Below, piece by piece: positions 1 to 8,394 of a DNA stretch of 64,000 nt. The DNA lies in NCBI GenBank assembly GCA_016714225.1, contig JADJNS010000001.1, positions 372,001-436,000 of the forward strand, written 5' to 3'. The notes under the pieces are model-generated. The model had not been told where the DNA came from. It made no database searches and was given only the letters and a program-made list of their open reading frames with translations. The DNA is from Archangiaceae bacterium. GTDB lineage: Bacteria; Myxococcota; Myxococcia; Myxococcales; Myxococcaceae. Position 1 is the stretch's first letter, and every line of letters starts with the position of its first letter. Made by a program: the position numbers and the translations under genes.

Positions 1-1242
1 CTGATTCGCGGCACCTCGCTGGCGCAGTGGCTGCCGGCGGGCCGCCTGGTGAAAGACGGCAAGACCACCATGCTGCCGCCCGACTGCAGCGCGTTCAGCA
101 AGGTCAACGCGCCGGTGCGCATGGGCCAGCTGTCGGTGGCGACGCTGAACCTGAAGAACCCCGGCACCATTTCGCGCACCAACGTGCTCGCCGAGACCGG
201 CGAGGTCTACGCGTCGGCGAAGAACCTCTACGTGGCGACGCGCCACTGGTGGTGGTGGCCGGCTCCCGGTCAGAAAGACGTGACGTACATTCACAAGTTC
301 GACATCAGCCAGCCGGACACCGCGAAGTACGTCGCGTCGGGCACCGCGCCGGGCTCGATTCTCGACCAGTTCAGCATGGACGAGAACGACCAGGGCTACT
401 TCCGCATGGCGACCACGCTCACCCGTCGCGTCATCGACACCGCGCACCCGGACAACTGGTTCGGGCAGATCGAGACCTCGAACCAGGTCACGGTGCTGGC
501 TGAGAGCAAGGGCGTGCTCGAGGTGGTTGGCCAGAGCGAAGAGCTGGGCAAGGGCGAGCGCCTGCAGTCGAGCCGCTTCGTGGGCGACAAGGGCTACCTG
601 GTCACCTTCCGCAACACCGACCCGCTGTTCACCTTCGACCTCAAAGACCCGCGCCACCCGGTGAAGGTCGGCGAGCTCAAGGTGCCCGGCTTCTCGAGCT
701 ACATCCACCCGGTCGGCGACGGCACGCTGCTCACCATCGGCACCTACGTGCCCGAAGACATGCCGAACTGGCAGGGCCGCCGCATTCAGCTCTCGCTGTT
801 CGACGTGAGCAACATGGCGGCTCCGAAGCTGACCCACACCACGACCCTGGGAGACGCCTCGAGCTACAGCGAAGCGCAGTGGGAGCACAAAGCGTTCAAC
901 TACTTCGCGGCGAAGAAGCTGCTCGCGGTGCCCTTCAGCGACTGGAGCTGGGGCGGTGGTAACGGCGACTACTGGAGCGCCTTCGTCTCGGACCTGCGCG
1001 TGTTCAGCGTCGACCCGGTCACCGGCTTTCAGGCGCTCGGCAGGGTCGGCATGAGCGACCTGTACAAGGTTCACAACTACTGGGGCTGGTCGTACTACTG
1101 GCAGCCCGCGGTGCGCCGCAGCGTGATGGCCGACGACTTCGTCTACGCCATCAGTGACGCGGGCATTCGCGTGGCGCACATCGGCGCGCTCGGCTCGCCG
1201 CTCGCGACGGTGCAGTTCGACCGCTACGACAACTCCTACTGA
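1..1242 (+). CDS. Secreted beta-propeller domain protein (5' end outside window)
   Basis: The frame is open from base 1 with no convincing start, so the N-terminus lies upstream of the window; 413 codons remain. Repeated blades of the type FDLKDPRHPVKVGELKVPG followed by FSSYIHPVGDGTLLTIG match the C-terminal beta-propeller family (Beta_propel, PF09826) of secreted archaeal and bacterial proteins. A Trp-rich loop (HWWWWP, near 250) and a second aromatic stretch near 1080 stand out. It probably sits outside the cell or on its surface; the ligand is unknown. A strong hairpin terminator follows at 1285. Family assignment is by pattern recognition and is fairly firm; the biological role is not known. 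Confidence 0.8.
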   Translation: MIRGTSLAQWLPAGRLVKDGKTTMLPPDCSAFSKVNAPVRMGQLSVATLNLKNPGTISRTNVLAETGEVYASAKNLYVATRHWWWWPAPGQKDVTYIHKFDISQPDTAKYVASGTAPGSILDQFSMDENDQGYFRMATTLTRRVIDTAHPDNWFGQIETSNQVTVLAESKGVLEVVGQSEELGKGERLQSSRFVGDKGYLVTFRNTDPLFTFDLKDPRHPVKVGELKVPGFSSYIHPVGDGTLLTIGTYVPEDMPNWQGRRIQLSLFDVSNMAAPKLTHTTTLGDASSYSEAQWEHKAFNYFAAKKLLAVPFSDWSWGGGNGDYWSAFVSDLRVFSVDPVTGFQALGRVGMSDLYKVHNYWGWSYYWQPAVRRSVMADDFVYAISDAGIRVAHIGALGSPLATVQFDRYDNSY

Positions 1243-1284
1243 AGAGAAGCTCGTCTCACTCGGCCTGAGGCGAGCGTCGAACGG

Positions 1285-1328
1285 CGGGCGTCTGGAGCAT
1301 GGTGCTCCAGACGCCCGTTGTCTTTTTG
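1285..1328 (+). terminator. Rho-independent terminator
   Basis: A perfect 15-bp inverted repeat (1285-1299 and 1303-1317) with a 3-base loop is followed by TTGTCTTTTTG. It lies 43 bp after the stop of the beta-propeller gene and just before the stop of the convergent gene ending at 1331. The T tract is on the + side only, so it serves the + strand gene. Confidence 0.93.
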
Positions 1329-1330
1329 CT

Positions 1331-1858
1331 TTAGCTGCGTTCGATGAAGACCGAGAGGAACCTGTCGAGCGCGGTGCGCGAGTCGAAGCGGCCCACCGGG
1401 TCTTGCGCCGGGCGCGGCGCCTTCTCGCGCTCGACGAACACCGCGAGGAACCGGTCGAGCACCGCGCGCGAGTCGACCTGCTGCACGGGGTAGGGGGTGA
1501 ACCGCGCGGCGGCGAGCGGCACCCGCACGTCGAGGGGAGCAGGGCGGGTCACCAGGTTCTGCCAGCGCGCTTCGCTCGAGGGGCGCCTGGGCGCGGCTCG
1601 GGGCGGCGGCGGGGCCTCGTCGGCGAGCTCGGTCTGGCAGTTGAAGCAGGCGCGGGCGAGGCGGCCGTTCTGTGCGCCGCAGGTGAGGCAGAGGCGAACG
1701 AGCTGCTCGACCGACTGCGGCGCGAGCTCGAGGGTGAGGCCCGAGCGCGCGGCCTCGGCGCGAAAGCGCTCGGCGAAGGCGGGCGAGGTGCGCACCTGCA
1801 GCGGCGTGGTGGGGCGAGGCGACCCGAGAATCGCGGTGATGCGCCGCTCGAGGCTCAC
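1331..1858 (-). CDS. Zinc-ribbon protein with duplicated C-terminal motif, hypothetical
   Basis: 175 aa when started at GTG 1858, directly after the stop of the AAA ATPase gene (1860-1862). The frame also runs upstream into the ATPase gene to 1909, but that part looks like a shadow. A CLTCGAQN...CFNCQ pair of CxxC motifs in the middle forms a probable zinc ribbon. The C-terminal half carries two copies of a 16-residue motif, DSRAVLDRFLAVFVER and DSRTALDRFLSVFIER. The tight spacing says it is co-transcribed with the ATPase and may be its partner or substrate adaptor. I do not recognise the full-length family. Confidence 0.75.
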   Translation of the reverse strand: MSLERRITAILGSPRPTTPLQVRTSPAFAERFRAEAARSGLTLELAPQSVEQLVRLCLTCGAQNGRLARACFNCQTELADEAPPPPRAAPRRPSSEARWQNLVTRPAPLDVRVPLAAARFTPYPVQQVDSRAVLDRFLAVFVEREKAPRPAQDPVGRFDSRTALDRFLSVFIERS

Positions 1859-1859
1859 T

Positions 1860-3371
1860 TCAGGTGGCCTTGCGGGTGCGCAGGCGGGCCCAGTCGCGCA
1901 GGCGGGCAATCTCCTCGACCATGGTGCGGGAGAGCGGCACGGTCTGCTGCAGCGCGGTCTCGAGCAGGGGCTGGCTCAGGTCGCCGCCGTCGGCGAAGGC
2001 GTCGTAGAGCGCCGACACCACCGCCTGCTCGATTTCGGCGCCCGAGAAGCCCTCGGCCAGCTCCGACAGCCTGGGCACCTCGAACGACTCGGGCCGGCGC
2101 TTTCGCTTGGTGAGGTGAATGCGGAAGATTTCTTCGCGCTCGGCCGGGGTGGGCAGGTCGATGAAGAAGATTTCGTCGAAGCGCCCCTTGCGGAGCAGCT
2201 CGGGGGGCAGGCCGTCGATGCGGTTGGCGGTGGCCACCACGAACACCGGCGCGGTCTTCTCTTGCAGCCAGGTGAGCAGGGTGCCGAACACCCGGGCCGC
2301 CACGCCGGTGTCGTTGGCGCCGCCGCTGCTGCCGGCGAGGCCCTTCTCGATTTCGTCGACCCACAGCACCACCGGCGCGAGCCCCTCGGCGCTCTTGATG
2401 GCCTTGCGCACGTTCTCTTCCGACGAGCCGATGAGCCCCGAGAAGATGCGGCCCATGTCGAGCCGCAAGAGCGGCAGCTTCCACTGCGCGGCGATGGCCT
2501 TGGCGGTGAGCGACTTGCCGCAGCCCTGCACGCCGAGCAGGAGCAGCCCTTTCGGCTCGGGCAGGCCGAAGTCGCGCGCCGCGGCCCCGAAGGCGTTCTT
2601 GCGGCGGTCGAGCCAGACCTTGAGCAGCTCGAGGCCGCCTACCGCCGCCAGCGAGTCGTCGCTGGGGAAGTACTCGAGCAGCCCGCTCTTGCGCACCACC
2701 TGCCGCTTCTCTTCGAGAATGACGCGCACGTCGGTGACGTCGAGCTTGTTGTCGAGCGCGATGGCCTTGGCGAACGCGTTCTCGGCCTCGGTGAGGGTGA
2801 GCCCGTGGGCCGCCTTCACCAGCGCGTCGGCGTCGTCGCGGGTGAGGTGCACCTGGGTCTTCTGGCTGCGCTTCAAGATGCCGAAGATGTCTTTGAGCAG
2901 CTGGAGCAGCTCGTTGGGCGTCGGCAGCGGCACGTCGATGACCGAGACCTCTTTCTCGAGCTCGGGCGGAATGGTGAGGGTGGGGCTGACCAGCAGCACG
3001 TTGGTGAGGCCGACCTTCAGCGCATGGCCCAGCTCGCGCAACGCGCGCACCACCGTCGCGTCGCCCAGGTACGCGTGGAAGTCTTTGAGCACCACCAGGT
3101 TGGCGTCTTTGAGCTGCGCGATGGCCTGCAGCGCGGCGACCGGGCTCTGGGTGTCTTCGGGGCCGTGCTGGCGGGTCTTGGTGAGGCGCAGGCCCTGGGT
3201 GATGCTCCACTCCCACAGCTGCTTGCCGTGGCGCTCGGCGACCTCGCTCACCACCGCGTCGATGCGCTGCTCTTCGTGGCTGACCAGGTAGATGAGCGGG
3301 TAGCGGGCCCGCACCATCGTCTCGAGGTCGCGAATGAACTTCGGGGTGGGGTCGGCGGCGGGCTCGGACAT
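1860..3371 (-). CDS. AAA family ATPase (Ycf46-like)
   Basis: 503 aa. The N-terminal ~230 residues are a degenerate AAA-like module without a P-loop. The C-terminal module has Walker A GVQGCGKS at residues 280-287, Walker B VVLWVDE near 334-340, a sensor-1 region VVATANR and a GRFDEIFF segment typical of classic AAA proteins of the FtsH/Ycf46 type. No membrane segment or protease domain follows, so it is a soluble, probably hexameric, remodelling ATPase. The family is known from cyanobacteria and plastids (Ycf46) and is common in myxobacteria; substrates are unknown. It is followed with no gap by the zinc-ribbon gene and is divergent from the phosphodiesterase at 3401. Confidence 0.88.
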   Translation of the reverse strand: MSEPAADPTPKFIRDLETMVRARYPLIYLVSHEEQRIDAVVSEVAERHGKQLWEWSITQGLRLTKTRQHGPEDTQSPVAALQAIAQLKDANLVVLKDFHAYLGDATVVRALRELGHALKVGLTNVLLVSPTLTIPPELEKEVSVIDVPLPTPNELLQLLKDIFGILKRSQKTQVHLTRDDADALVKAAHGLTLTEAENAFAKAIALDNKLDVTDVRVILEEKRQVVRKSGLLEYFPSDDSLAAVGGLELLKVWLDRRKNAFGAAARDFGLPEPKGLLLLGVQGCGKSLTAKAIAAQWKLPLLRLDMGRIFSGLIGSSEENVRKAIKSAEGLAPVVLWVDEIEKGLAGSSGGANDTGVAARVFGTLLTWLQEKTAPVFVVATANRIDGLPPELLRKGRFDEIFFIDLPTPAEREEIFRIHLTKRKRRPESFEVPRLSELAEGFSGAEIEQAVVSALYDAFADGGDLSQPLLETALQQTVPLSRTMVEEIARLRDWARLRTRKAT

Positions 3372-3400
3372 GGCGAGCCGCGGTTGATATCACCGCTCGG

Positions 3401-4171
3401 GTGAAGACCTTCTTCGACGGGCTGCCCCGCTGCGCTGCCATCGCTCACCGCGGGGGCGCGCGCACGTACCCGGAGAACACCCTGGTGGGGTTCGAGCGTG
3501 CGCTCACCCTGCACGGTATGGACGTGCTCGAGCTCGACGTGCAGTGCACGCGCGACGGGGTGCTGGTGGTGGCGCACGACCCGACGGTCGAGCGGTGCAC
3601 CGACGGCACGGGGGCGATTGCGTCGTTCTCGCTCGATGAGCTGAAGCGGCTCGATGCCGGCGCCCGCTTCCCCGGGTGGAAGGGGAAGGGCGTCACCATA
3701 CCCACCCTCGAAGAGCTGCTGGCCGCGTTTCCGCGCGCGCGGCTCAACATCGAGCTCAAGCCCGAGTGTGCGGGGCGCGAGGCGCAGTTCGTCGAGACCT
3801 TGGCGAAGCACTCGGCGCTGGGGCGGGTGTGCATCGGCAGCGAGGACGACGCGGTGGGCGCGAAGGTGTCGCTCTTGACGCCGCAGACCGCGCACTTCTA
3901 CTCGGCCGAGGCGGCGCTGCAGCTGGCGCAGGGGGTGTGGGGGGTGGCGCCGCTCGAGGCCGACCCGCGCTACGACGTGCTGGCGGTGCCGATGCGGTAC
4001 GGCGGCGAGGTGGTCACCACCGCGACCTTCTTCGCCGCGTGCGCGAAGCTCTCGGTGCCGGTGTTCGTCTGGGTCGTCGACGAGGCCGAAGACATGCGGG
4101 CGCTGCTTCGCGACGGAGCGGCGGGGGTGATGACCGACCTGCCCGCGGTGCTGCACGAGGTGCTGCGATGA
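3401..4171 (+). CDS. Glycerophosphodiester phosphodiesterase
   Basis: 256 aa from a GTG start. Hydrolyses glycerophosphodiesters, the products of phospholipid deacylation, to glycerol 3-phosphate and an alcohol. The GDPD signature is complete: HRGG at 16-19, PENT at 24-27, ELD (E44, D46) and HD at 59-60, which are the catalytic histidines and metal ligands. There is no signal peptide, so it resembles cytoplasmic UgpQ rather than periplasmic GlpQ. Its stop codon overlaps the ATG of the next gene (ATGA), which implies translational coupling. Confidence 0.92.
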   Translation: MKTFFDGLPRCAAIAHRGGARTYPENTLVGFERALTLHGMDVLELDVQCTRDGVLVVAHDPTVERCTDGTGAIASFSLDELKRLDAGARFPGWKGKGVTIPTLEELLAAFPRARLNIELKPECAGREAQFVETLAKHSALGRVCIGSEDDAVGAKVSLLTPQTAHFYSAEAALQLAQGVWGVAPLEADPRYDVLAVPMRYGGEVVTTATFFAACAKLSVPVFVWVVDEAEDMRALLRDGAAGVMTDLPAVLHEVLR

Positions 4172-4407
4172 CCGCAATGCTGGTGGCGTGGCTGCTCTCG
4201 GCCGAGCCGGTGGTGTCGACGGTGCCGTGTCAGACCGTGGCGGAGTGCTGGCTCGACGCCGACGGCAAGGCGGTGGCGCGGCCCAGGGCGAAGAAGGGGC
4301 GCGCGCTGCCCCGCGGCGACTGCGGCAAGAACATTCTCTGGCTGCGGAACAGGCTCAGCTGCGAGCAGCGCTTCTGCGTGGTGCAGTTCATCGGCGACAA
4401 GTGCTGA
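4168..4407 (+). CDS. Small Cys-rich exported protein, hypothetical
   Basis: 79 aa. ATG at 4168 overlaps the stop of the phosphodiesterase gene. A short signal peptide (first ~17 residues) is followed by a basic mature peptide with six cysteines at 21, 27, 52, 65, 70 and 79, enough for three disulfides. No family recognised. The overlap with the preceding gene is the main evidence that it is real. Confidence 0.7.
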   Translation: MTAMLVAWLLSAEPVVSTVPCQTVAECWLDADGKAVARPRAKKGRALPRGDCGKNILWLRNRLSCEQRFCVVQFIGDKC

Positions 4408-4418
4408 TCATCGGTACC

Positions 4419-4600
4419 GGTCACCCTGAGCGGAGGCACGGCGAACGCCGGGCCGAAGTCGAAGGGGTGCCCTGCAAGTGGAACGCACCCACGCAGCGAA
4501 CTCCATGCTTCAAGCAGCACAGCGTTTGCCCCAATACGATGGAGTATGTGCTGCTCAGCCTTCGGCGAGCGACGGCATGGTTCGACGAGCTCACCATGCG
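4419..4600 (+). repeat. Dispersed intergenic repeat, copy A
   Basis: About 180 bp filling the gap between convergent genes. It begins with CACCCTGAGCG, contains CGAAGTCGAAGGGGTGCC and a central TACGATGGAGTATGTGCTGC, and ends near GGTTCGACGAGCTCACC. It aligns over most of its length with the reverse complement of copies at 31714-31878 and 60604-60748. Its two ends are partly inverted (CACCCTGAGCG versus GAGCTCACC), as in a MITE or REP-like element. Confidence 0.8.
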
Positions 4601-4635
4601 CGGCTTCGAAAAACTGTCAGCGTGAACGGGGTACC

Positions 4636-5958
4636 TCACGGTGACTTGAGCTTCGCGGCCTGTTGCTCGAGCCAGGCGACGGTCTTCTCGGGGCGCTGGG
4701 CGGCGGGCAGGGCCTTGCCGTAGCTCACCGCCTCTTCGAGGGTGGCGCGCTGGGCGGCGACGTCGCTCTTCCTGGCGTAGATGCTCGACTTGATTTCGTA
4801 CAGGCGCAGCTTGCGCGGCCCGTACGCCTTGGGGAAGGCGCGGTTGATGGCGGCGAGCGCGTCGTCGAGCCGGCCGGCCTCGCGGTAGATGATGCCCAGC
4901 CGCGCGGGCGGGTTGTAGTCGTGCGGCAGGTCTTTCTCGCTCTGCAGCAGCGCGGCCTCGGCGCGCAGCGGCTGCTTCGCGGCGACCGCGGCGCCCACCC
5001 GGTGCGGGTCGAACACCGCGCGCGCCGCCGGGCTCGGCGCCTTGGCGGCCTCGGCCTCGAGAAACGAGAGCCACCGCAGGGCCAGCTGCTGCGCGCCGTC
5101 TTGGTCTCTGCGCTCGCTGCGCAGGTCGACCAGCAGCTCGAAGATGCCGCTCAAGTCGTCGGCGAGAATGCCGGGCAGCCCGAGCGCCTCTTCGGCGAGC
5201 GGCTCGAGGGTGGCGATGGCCCCGGCGCGCCAGGGGGCTCCCACGGGGGCCGAGCTCGCGCACGACAGCGACAGCACCACCGCGTTCACGAACGACGGGC
5301 CGCGCGGCAGCGCCGGCGCGAGCTCGGCACCGGCGGTGGCGCACTGCTGGGGGTCTCTGCCGTAGAGCGAGTTGATGAGCGACTCGACCGCGCGCGCCCG
5401 GCGGGGGTGGTCTTGGGGCAGCGCGGCGAGGGCGGCGCGGTAGGCGGCGGTGGCGTCTTTGCGCTCGGCGTAGAGGCGGTCGGCCTCGGCGAGCAGGGTC
5501 AGCGGGTCCTGCGCCGGGCCGCTGGCCCGGGCGGCGCGCTCGCCGTCGTCGAGGAGCTTCTCGAGCTGCTCGACGGTGGCGGTGCCCAGCCACTTGAGCA
5601 CCGCCTGCTCGCGCTGGGGGTCGACGATGAACAGGGTGGGCCAGTTGTCGACCGGGTACTTCTCGAGGAAGGCGGCGCTCTGCTCTCTCTCGGTGTCGAT
5701 GGCGAGGAACACGAAGCGCTTGTCGGCGCGCTGCAGCTGCGGCGACCGGAGCACGTGCTCGCGGAGGAACACGCAGCTGTGGCACCACGGCGCCCAGGCG
5801 TCGACGAACAGCGGCACGTTGCGCTCGCGGGCCAGCTTCAGGGCCGCGGGGTAGTCGTCTTCGATGAAGGTGACGCCCCGCTCGGCATCGTCGCGGGCGC
5901 CGCTCGCGGTCGCGCAGGCGGTCAGGGCGAAGATGAGGGTCACGCTGAGTCGTCGCAT
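4636..5958 (-). CDS. Thioredoxin-like lipoprotein with helical repeat tail
   Basis: 440 aa. Lipoprotein signal with lipobox LTAC (Cys15). Residues ~30-150 form a thioredoxin fold with the redox motif WCHSC (Cys59, Cys62) and the cis-Pro segment NWPTLFIV. The rest is Ala/Leu-rich helical sequence resembling TPR or Sel1-like repeats. It probably acts in the periplasm as a disulfide oxidoreductase or reductase tethered to a membrane. Family precedent: DUF255/thioredoxin-like proteins of the DsbD-gamma type; the exact substrate is unknown. The divergent membrane protein gene at 6049 lies 90 bp away. Confidence 0.85.
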   Translation of the reverse strand: MRRLSVTLIFALTACATASGARDDAERGVTFIEDDYPAALKLARERNVPLFVDAWAPWCHSCVFLREHVLRSPQLQRADKRFVFLAIDTEREQSAAFLEKYPVDNWPTLFIVDPQREQAVLKWLGTATVEQLEKLLDDGERAARASGPAQDPLTLLAEADRLYAERKDATAAYRAALAALPQDHPRRARAVESLINSLYGRDPQQCATAGAELAPALPRGPSFVNAVVLSLSCASSAPVGAPWRAGAIATLEPLAEEALGLPGILADDLSGIFELLVDLRSERRDQDGAQQLALRWLSFLEAEAAKAPSPAARAVFDPHRVGAAVAAKQPLRAEAALLQSEKDLPHDYNPPARLGIIYREAGRLDDALAAINRAFPKAYGPRKLRLYEIKSSIYARKSDVAAQRATLEEAVSYGKALPAAQRPEKTVAWLEQQAAKLKSP

Positions 5959-6048
5959 GGGTGCGGAATATCAACTCGCCTCCGGCCGCGCACGACCGTG
6001 GGGGGATCGTCTCGCCCCGGCCCGGCAACCCACGTTAGTGAACACCCG

Positions 6049-6765
6049 ATGACGCTCCTGCTCGTTTCGTTGCTCGCGCTGGGCCAGGCCGACGCCCCGC
6101 CTTCGCCCCCTGCCGTCGAGGCGCCACCTCCAGCCGTCGAAGCGGCTCCGCCCGCCTCGGCTCCGGCTCCCGCGGTTGCGCCGCCCGCCGCCGAGCCGCC
6201 GGTGCAGTCGGACCCCGGCTGGGCGCGCGCGGGCTCCATCGCCGGGTTCGCGCTGGCCGGGGTGCCGCTGGCCTTCGGCATCGGCTCGGTGGTGGCGCTG
6301 TGGACGCACCACGGCACCGCTCAAGACTGGCTGACGGTCGGGGCCGGGCTGTCGGCGCCGCTGATTGGCCTGATACCCACCTTCGCCAGCCGCTCGGCGG
6401 TGCTGCGCTACGACGAGCTGACCCGCCGGCCGCGCATCTTCCGCATCGTGGGCTGGGTGATGACGATTTACGGGTCGGTGGCGCTGCTCGGCGGCGTGCT
6501 GGGCGGCCAGGTGTTCAAGGCCATCTCCCACAGCGCCGATTTTCACGCCTTCGAGTCGGGCACCGCGGCCGACGTGCTGGCGGTGTTCGGCACGGTCTCG
6601 ACGCTGTTCGACGCGGCGCTGTGCAGCGCGGGCATCGTGCTGCTGTCGATGTCGTCGCAGGTCTCGGCCGACCGCGCCGAGGCGTACGTGCAGCCGTCGG
6701 TGGCGGCGGTGCCGACCCCGAACGGCGGGTTCGCGGTGATGGCCGGGTTCAGCGGCCGGCTGTAG
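6049..6765 (+). CDS. Multi-pass membrane protein, hypothetical
   Basis: 238 aa. A short signal-like segment (MTLLLVSLLALGQA) precedes a Pro/Ala/Val-rich linker of ~45 residues and about four hydrophobic segments: one near 65-85, a weaker one near 95-110, and two more near 130-150 and 175-200. Longer upstream extensions of this frame are antisense to the thioredoxin gene and were rejected. The architecture (signal peptide, Pro-rich linker, small TM bundle) recurs in myxobacterial genes of unknown function. Its last 17 bp overlap the 3' end of convergent purK. Confidence 0.7.
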   Translation: MTLLLVSLLALGQADAPPSPPAVEAPPPAVEAAPPASAPAPAVAPPAAEPPVQSDPGWARAGSIAGFALAGVPLAFGIGSVVALWTHHGTAQDWLTVGAGLSAPLIGLIPTFASRSAVLRYDELTRRPRIFRIVGWVMTIYGSVALLGGVLGGQVFKAISHSADFHAFESGTAADVLAVFGTVSTLFDAALCSAGIVLLSMSSQVSADRAEAYVQPSVAAVPTPNGGFAVMAGFSGRL

Positions 6766-7870
6766 CCACCAGCGCGGCGCGCAGCGCGCGTGCCTTGGCC
6801 AGCGCCACCTCGATGGTGTCGGCGCGCACCACGAAGTGGCCCATCTTTCGCTTCGGGCGCGCCTCGAGCTTGCCGTAGGTGTAGACCTCGACCACCTCGG
6901 GAAAGTCGCGCAGCGCCGAGAGGTCGAGCGCTCCGCCGTCTTTGCCCTGGGCGAGCCACACGTCGCCGAGCAGCTGCCCCATCACCCACGCGCCGGGGTT
7001 GAGCCGCGGCACCGGCGGCGGCAGCCCACAGAGAATGCGGGCCAGCGCGTCGAACTGGCTCGAGCTGCAGGCCTCGCGCGTCACGTGCCCCGAGTTGTGG
7101 GTGCGCGGCGCGAGCTCGTTCACGTACAGCTGGCCGCCGGCGACGAAGAACTCGACGGTGAGCAGCCCCTCGACGCCCAGCTCGCGGGCGATGCGCAGCG
7201 CGGTGTCTTTCGCGGTGCGCTGCAGCTCGGGGCTGATGCGCGCGGGGAGCAGCGTGAAGTCGAGAATGTGCTCGTGGTGCAGGTTCTCGAACACCTCGAA
7301 CACCTGCTCGTGACCGGCGCCGCGCGCCACGATGCACGAGACCTCGGTCTGCAGCTCGAGCTTCTCTTCGAGCACGGCGGGGCCCAGGCCGCGGCAGTCG
7401 TCGGGGCCCCTCAGTACCGCCTGGCCCTTGCCGTCGTAGCCCCCCAGCACGCTCTTCACGATGCAGGGGAAGCCGAAGGCCACCGCCGCGTCGCGAATGC
7501 TCTGCCCGGCTTCGACCGCCTGGTGTCGCACGGTGCGAAAGCCGTGGCCTTCGAGGAACTTCTTCTCGAGCGCGCGGTGCTGCGAGGTGCGCAGCACCTC
7601 GAGCGAGGGCTTGAGCTGGGCCGAGTAGGGCTCGAGCGGCTCGGAGGGTACGTTCTCGGAGTCGAAGGTGACGGTGGTGCACTGCCCGAACAGGGCTTTG
7701 AGCGCCGCGGCGTCGTCGTAGGGGGCCTCGAGCACCCCGGCGAGCCTGCGGGCGCAGGGCGCGTCGGGGTCTTTCTCGAGCACGGTGACGTCGGCGCCCA
7801 GGTGCTGCAGCGACTCGGCGAGCATCAGCCCGAGCTGGCCTCCGCCGAGAATGCCGATGCGCGGAGTCAT
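6749..7870 (-). CDS. purK: 5-(carboxyamino)imidazole ribonucleotide synthase
   Basis: 373 aa, normal length. Carboxylates AIR to N5-CAIR with ATP and bicarbonate in purine synthesis. Starts with the pre-ATP-grasp fold IGILGGGQLGLMLAE and contains the ATP-grasp lysine/glycine loop KSVLGGYDGKGQ, the acidic segment TVEFFV, and NELAPRTHNSGH near residue 255, all standard for PurK. Its ATG overlaps the stop of purE by 4 bp, so the two are translated as a unit. Confidence 0.96.
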   Translation of the reverse strand: MTPRIGILGGGQLGLMLAESLQHLGADVTVLEKDPDAPCARRLAGVLEAPYDDAAALKALFGQCTTVTFDSENVPSEPLEPYSAQLKPSLEVLRTSQHRALEKKFLEGHGFRTVRHQAVEAGQSIRDAAVAFGFPCIVKSVLGGYDGKGQAVLRGPDDCRGLGPAVLEEKLELQTEVSCIVARGAGHEQVFEVFENLHHEHILDFTLLPARISPELQRTAKDTALRIARELGVEGLLTVEFFVAGGQLYVNELAPRTHNSGHVTREACSSSQFDALARILCGLPPPVPRLNPGAWVMGQLLGDVWLAQGKDGGALDLSALRDFPEVVEVYTYGKLEARPKRKMGHFVVRADTIEVALAKARALRAALVATAGR

Positions 7871-8370
7871 CGCTTGAGGCGGTGCTCGGTCAGCTTGGCG
7901 GTCGAATCCATCGACTTCTTGGCGGCGGCGTCGCGGTAGGCGACCAGCTTCTTGCGCAGCTTCGCGTCGTCGACCGCGAGCATGCGCAGAGCGAACAGCG
8001 CCGCGTTGGTGGCGCCCGAGGGGCCGATGGAGAACGTGGCGGTGGGGACTCCGGCGGGCATCTGCACGATGCTGTACAGGCTGTCGAGGCCGCTGAGCGC
8101 CTTCGACTGCACCGGCACGCCCAGCACCGGCAGGGTGGTGAGCGCGCTGACCATGCCCGGCAGGTGGGCGGCTCCGCCGGCGCCGGCGATGATGATGCGC
8201 ACCCCGCGCGCGGCGGCGGCCTTGGCGAACTCGAACATCGCTTCGGGGGTGCGGTGGGCGGAGACCACCTTCACCTCGTGGGCGACGCCGAAGTCTTCGA
8301 GCAGGTCCGCCGCGGCGGACATGGTCTCGAAGTCCGAGGCGCTGCCCATGATGATGGAGATGGTCGGCAT
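7867..8370 (-). CDS. purE: N5-CAIR mutase, catalytic subunit
   Basis: 167 aa, class I PurE length. Rearranges N5-CAIR made by PurK to 4-carboxy-AIR. Key motifs: MGSASD at 8-13, SAHRTP near 37-42, AGAGGAAHLPGM and the PxGVPTATFSIG loop. Lies directly upstream of purK with a 4-bp overlap, the usual purE-purK arrangement; a DUF2378 gene lies 24 bp upstream on the same strand. Confidence 0.96.
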   Translation of the reverse strand: MPTISIIMGSASDFETMSAAADLLEDFGVAHEVKVVSAHRTPEAMFEFAKAAAARGVRIIIAGAGGAAHLPGMVSALTTLPVLGVPVQSKALSGLDSLYSIVQMPAGVPTATFSIGPSGATNAALFALRMLAVDDAKLRKKLVAYRDAAAKKSMDSTAKLTEHRLKR

Positions 8371-8394
8371 TTCAGGCGGGCGACTCTACCCCTG

